Positions 6,192-7,271 of a stretch of 7,271 bases of DNA are shown here, one piece after another. The DNA is from Paracoccaceae bacterium. GTDB lineage: Bacteria > Pseudomonadota > Alphaproteobacteria > Rhodobacterales > Rhodobacteraceae. The translations under genes were made by a program, and so were the position numbers. The stretch spans positions 1 to 7,271 of the forward strand of contig JALSHK010000508.1 of the NCBI GenBank assembly GCA_026982275.1, read 5' to 3'. How positions within the stretch are numbered: position 1 is the first letter of the stretch; every line of letters begins with the position of its first letter. The notes under the pieces were generated by a model. The model was given only the letters and a program-made list of their open reading frames with translations. It was not told where the DNA came from and ran no database searches.

Positions 6192-6305
6192 AAAACGGCT
6201 GGATTTCAAGAAAACGGTTCCAAAACCGAATCACCTGCGCTAGAGTGGCCCTGACGGGGAACACCCCGCGATAATGGACCCCGGACAAGGGGCGTTGAGG
6301 TGGCT
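6192..6305 (+). other. Gap before ddl with short hairpins
   Basis: No gene is seen in these 114 bases. A 5-bp stem CGGTT/AACCG (6215-6228) follows the mutT stop but has no T-run, so it is a poor terminator. Two GC hairpins lie closer to ddl: CGGGG-AACA-CCCCG (6255-6268) and CCCC-GGACAA-GGGG (6279-6292). A weak -10-like TAGAGT (6241-6246) has only TTCCAA as a -35 at 17 bases, so an internal ddl promoter is possible but not shown. Confidence 0.4.
6297..6300 (+). promoter_or_regulatory. Shine-Dalgarno of ddl
   Basis: GAGG at 6297-6300 lies 5 bases before ATG 6306. Because its last G is the first base of the alternative GTG start at 6300, it supports the ATG. Confidence 0.55.
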
Positions 6306-7214
6306 ATGTCGAGCAGGACAGTGAGCCGCATCGCAGTTTTGAAAGGTGGACCCTCGGCGGAGCGCGAGGTGTCTCTGGATTCGGGCGCGGCATGCGCGGC
6401 TGCTTTGCGGGAAAAGGGCTATGAGGTAAGCGAGATCGACGCGGGCGTTGATCTGGCCGAAAGCCTGCGCAAAGCCGATCCGGAAGTTGTTTTCAATGCG
6501 CTGCATGGCCGTTATGGCGAGGATGGCTGCGTGCAGGGCCTGCTGGAGTGGCTGGGCTATCGCTACACCCATTCCGGCGTGCTGGCCTCGGCTTTGGCGA
6601 TGGACAAGGCCGCCAGCAAGCGGGTGTTTTCCAGTGTTGGTCTGCCCGTGGCGGATAGCCTGATTGCCTCGGCGAAGGCGGTGATGGCGGGGCATGTGAT
6701 GGTGCCGCCCTATGTGGTGAAGCCCAATAACGAGGGGTCATCGGTCGGGATTTATCTGGTTGGCGAGGGCGATGCGCCACCTGCGCTCGGGCCGGAAATG
6801 CCGGATGAGGTGATGGTGGAGGCCTATGTGGCCGGGCGGGAGCTTTCGGTTGCGGTGCTGGATGGCACGGCGCAGGCGGTGACGGATATTCTCGTTTCCG
6901 GCTGGTATGACTATGATGCAAAATATAGCGAGGGTGGCTCGGAGCATATTGTTCCGGCGGCTTTACCTGCCGATATATATGCCGCCTGTATGGATATGGC
7001 CGAGCGCGCGCACACGGCGCTGGGTTGCAAGGGGCTGAGCCGCGCCGATTTTCGCTGGGACGAGGCCAGGGGCCTTGCGGGGATTTATATTCTGGAGGTC
7101 AATACCCAGCCCGGCATGACGGCCACCTCGCTCGCGCCCGAGCAGGCGGCGCATAAGGGCATGGATTTTGCTTCGCTCTGCGCGGCCTTGGTGGAGGGGG
7201 CGGCATGCGGATGA
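6306..7214 (+). CDS. ddl: D-alanine--D-alanine ligase
   Basis: Ddl joins two D-alanines with ATP to make the dipeptide for the peptidoglycan precursor, in the cytoplasm. The 302 residues match the DdlB-type length (about 306). Motifs in order: AVLKGGPSAEREVSLDSG (10-27), with Glu19 matching the substrate-binding Glu15 of E. coli DdlB; ALHGRYGEDG; MDKAASK; PYVVKPNNEGSSVGI of the ATP-grasp fold; YDYDAKY of the omega loop; the metal ligands Asp248 (ADFRWD) and Glu264/Asn266 (ILEVNTQPGMT); and the helix after TSLAPEQA. ATG 6306 is chosen over GTG 6300 because of GAGG 5 bases upstream; the choice changes only two residues. The stop overlaps the next gene, as in many dcw clusters. The expected upstream neighbour murB is absent and mutT is there instead. 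Confidence 0.97.
   Translation: MSSRTVSRIAVLKGGPSAEREVSLDSGAACAAALREKGYEVSEIDAGVDLAESLRKADPEVVFNALHGRYGEDGCVQGLLEWLGYRYTHSGVLASALAMDKAASKRVFSSVGLPVADSLIASAKAVMAGHVMVPPYVVKPNNEGSSVGIYLVGEGDAPPALGPEMPDEVMVEAYVAGRELSVAVLDGTAQAVTDILVSGWYDYDAKYSEGGSEHIVPAALPADIYAACMDMAERAHTALGCKGLSRADFRWDEARGLAGIYILEVNTQPGMTATSLAPEQAAHKGMDFASLCAALVEGAACG
7193..7197 (+). promoter_or_regulatory. Shine-Dalgarno of the ftsQ-like gene
   Basis: GGAGG inside the end of ddl lies 7 bases before ATG 7205, and 13 and 16 bases before the alternative ATGs at 7211 and 7214. The first ATG is therefore favoured. Confidence 0.55.
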
Positions 7215-7271
7215 TGATCGCGGACAGGCAGGATCGGGTGCTTCCCCCGCCGCCGCGCCAGCAGGCACCGC
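7205..7271 (+). CDS. ftsQ: Probable start of ftsQ, partial at right edge
   Basis: Only 22 codons are visible, reading MRMMIADRQDRVLPPPPRQQ and then AP. The start overlaps the ddl stop by 10 bases, with GGAGG well placed upstream. FtsQ is the bitopic division protein with a POTRA domain that links FtsB/FtsL to the divisome, and in Alphaproteobacteria ftsQ normally follows ddl directly. A short charged, proline-rich cytoplasmic tail before the membrane segment fits FtsQ of this group, but the diagnostic parts lie beyond the window. The name therefore rests on gene order. Confidence 0.58.
   Translation, partial: MRMMIADRQDRVLPPPPRQQAP

Noticed and set aside
6215..6228. Rho-independent terminator after mutT
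   Set aside because: The 5-bp stem with a CCAA loop is followed by AATCACC with no T-run, so it does not meet the usual pattern.
6493..6921. Proline/histidine-rich minus-strand frame opposite ddl
   Set aside because: It is a codon shadow of ddl. Composition is typical of antisense GC-rich DNA, with no family resemblance.
1..7271. Mobile element, CRISPR array, tRNA or phage-type defence system
   Set aside because: I looked for terminal inverted repeats with a transposase, regularly spaced repeats, tRNA-like cloverleaf ends and defence-type domains and saw none. The genes are core housekeeping genes.

Overview
The window looks like a chromosomal housekeeping region of an alphaproteobacterium, most probably Rhodobacterales (Roseobacter/Rhodobacter-like). 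The SecA sequence (N-terminus, SEC-C tail and linker) resembles that order. The same is true of the set secA / periplasmic PpiC-type isomerase / argJ / mutT, and of a short ddl running straight into an ftsQ-like start. Coding DNA is GC-rich with GC-ending codons, and the intergenic gaps are clearly more AT-rich. The taxonomic call rests on protein resemblance only.

Left part, minus strand. A membrane-anchored or exported protein with a bacterial Ig-like beta-sandwich starts at 404 and runs off the left edge. A 237-base gap without a gene (405-641) separates it from secA. The gap holds a 9-bp inverted repeat over a TATAAA box, a CCCCTAGGGG palindrome, and a GC hairpin whose T-tract lies on the plus strand. 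The complete secA (642-3350) follows, also on the minus strand.

Middle, divergent control region (3351-3618). secA and the isomerase gene are transcribed away from each other. The 268 bases between them contain a TTGACA-type promoter candidate facing secA, a 12-bp GCGTATATACGC palindrome and further small inverted repeats.

Right part, plus strand. A periplasmic parvulin-type prolyl isomerase, argJ and mutT form a tightly packed operon: the isomerase stop and the argJ start abut, and argJ and mutT overlap by 4 bases. After a 114-base gap with two short GC hairpins comes ddl, which overlaps the start of an ftsQ-like gene cut by the right edge.

Together the genes cover protein export (SecA) with periplasmic folding help, arginine biosynthesis (ArgJ), nucleotide-pool cleaning (MutT), and the edge of the division and cell-wall (dcw) cluster (Ddl, FtsQ). 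I found no mobile element, CRISPR array, tRNA or rRNA, and no convincing new system. The items most worth checking are the coiled-coil extension on ArgJ, the dcw breakpoint upstream of ddl, the palindrome-rich secA/isomerase control region, a possible small plus-strand RNA downstream of secA, and the cysteine-rich Ig-like protein at the left edge.
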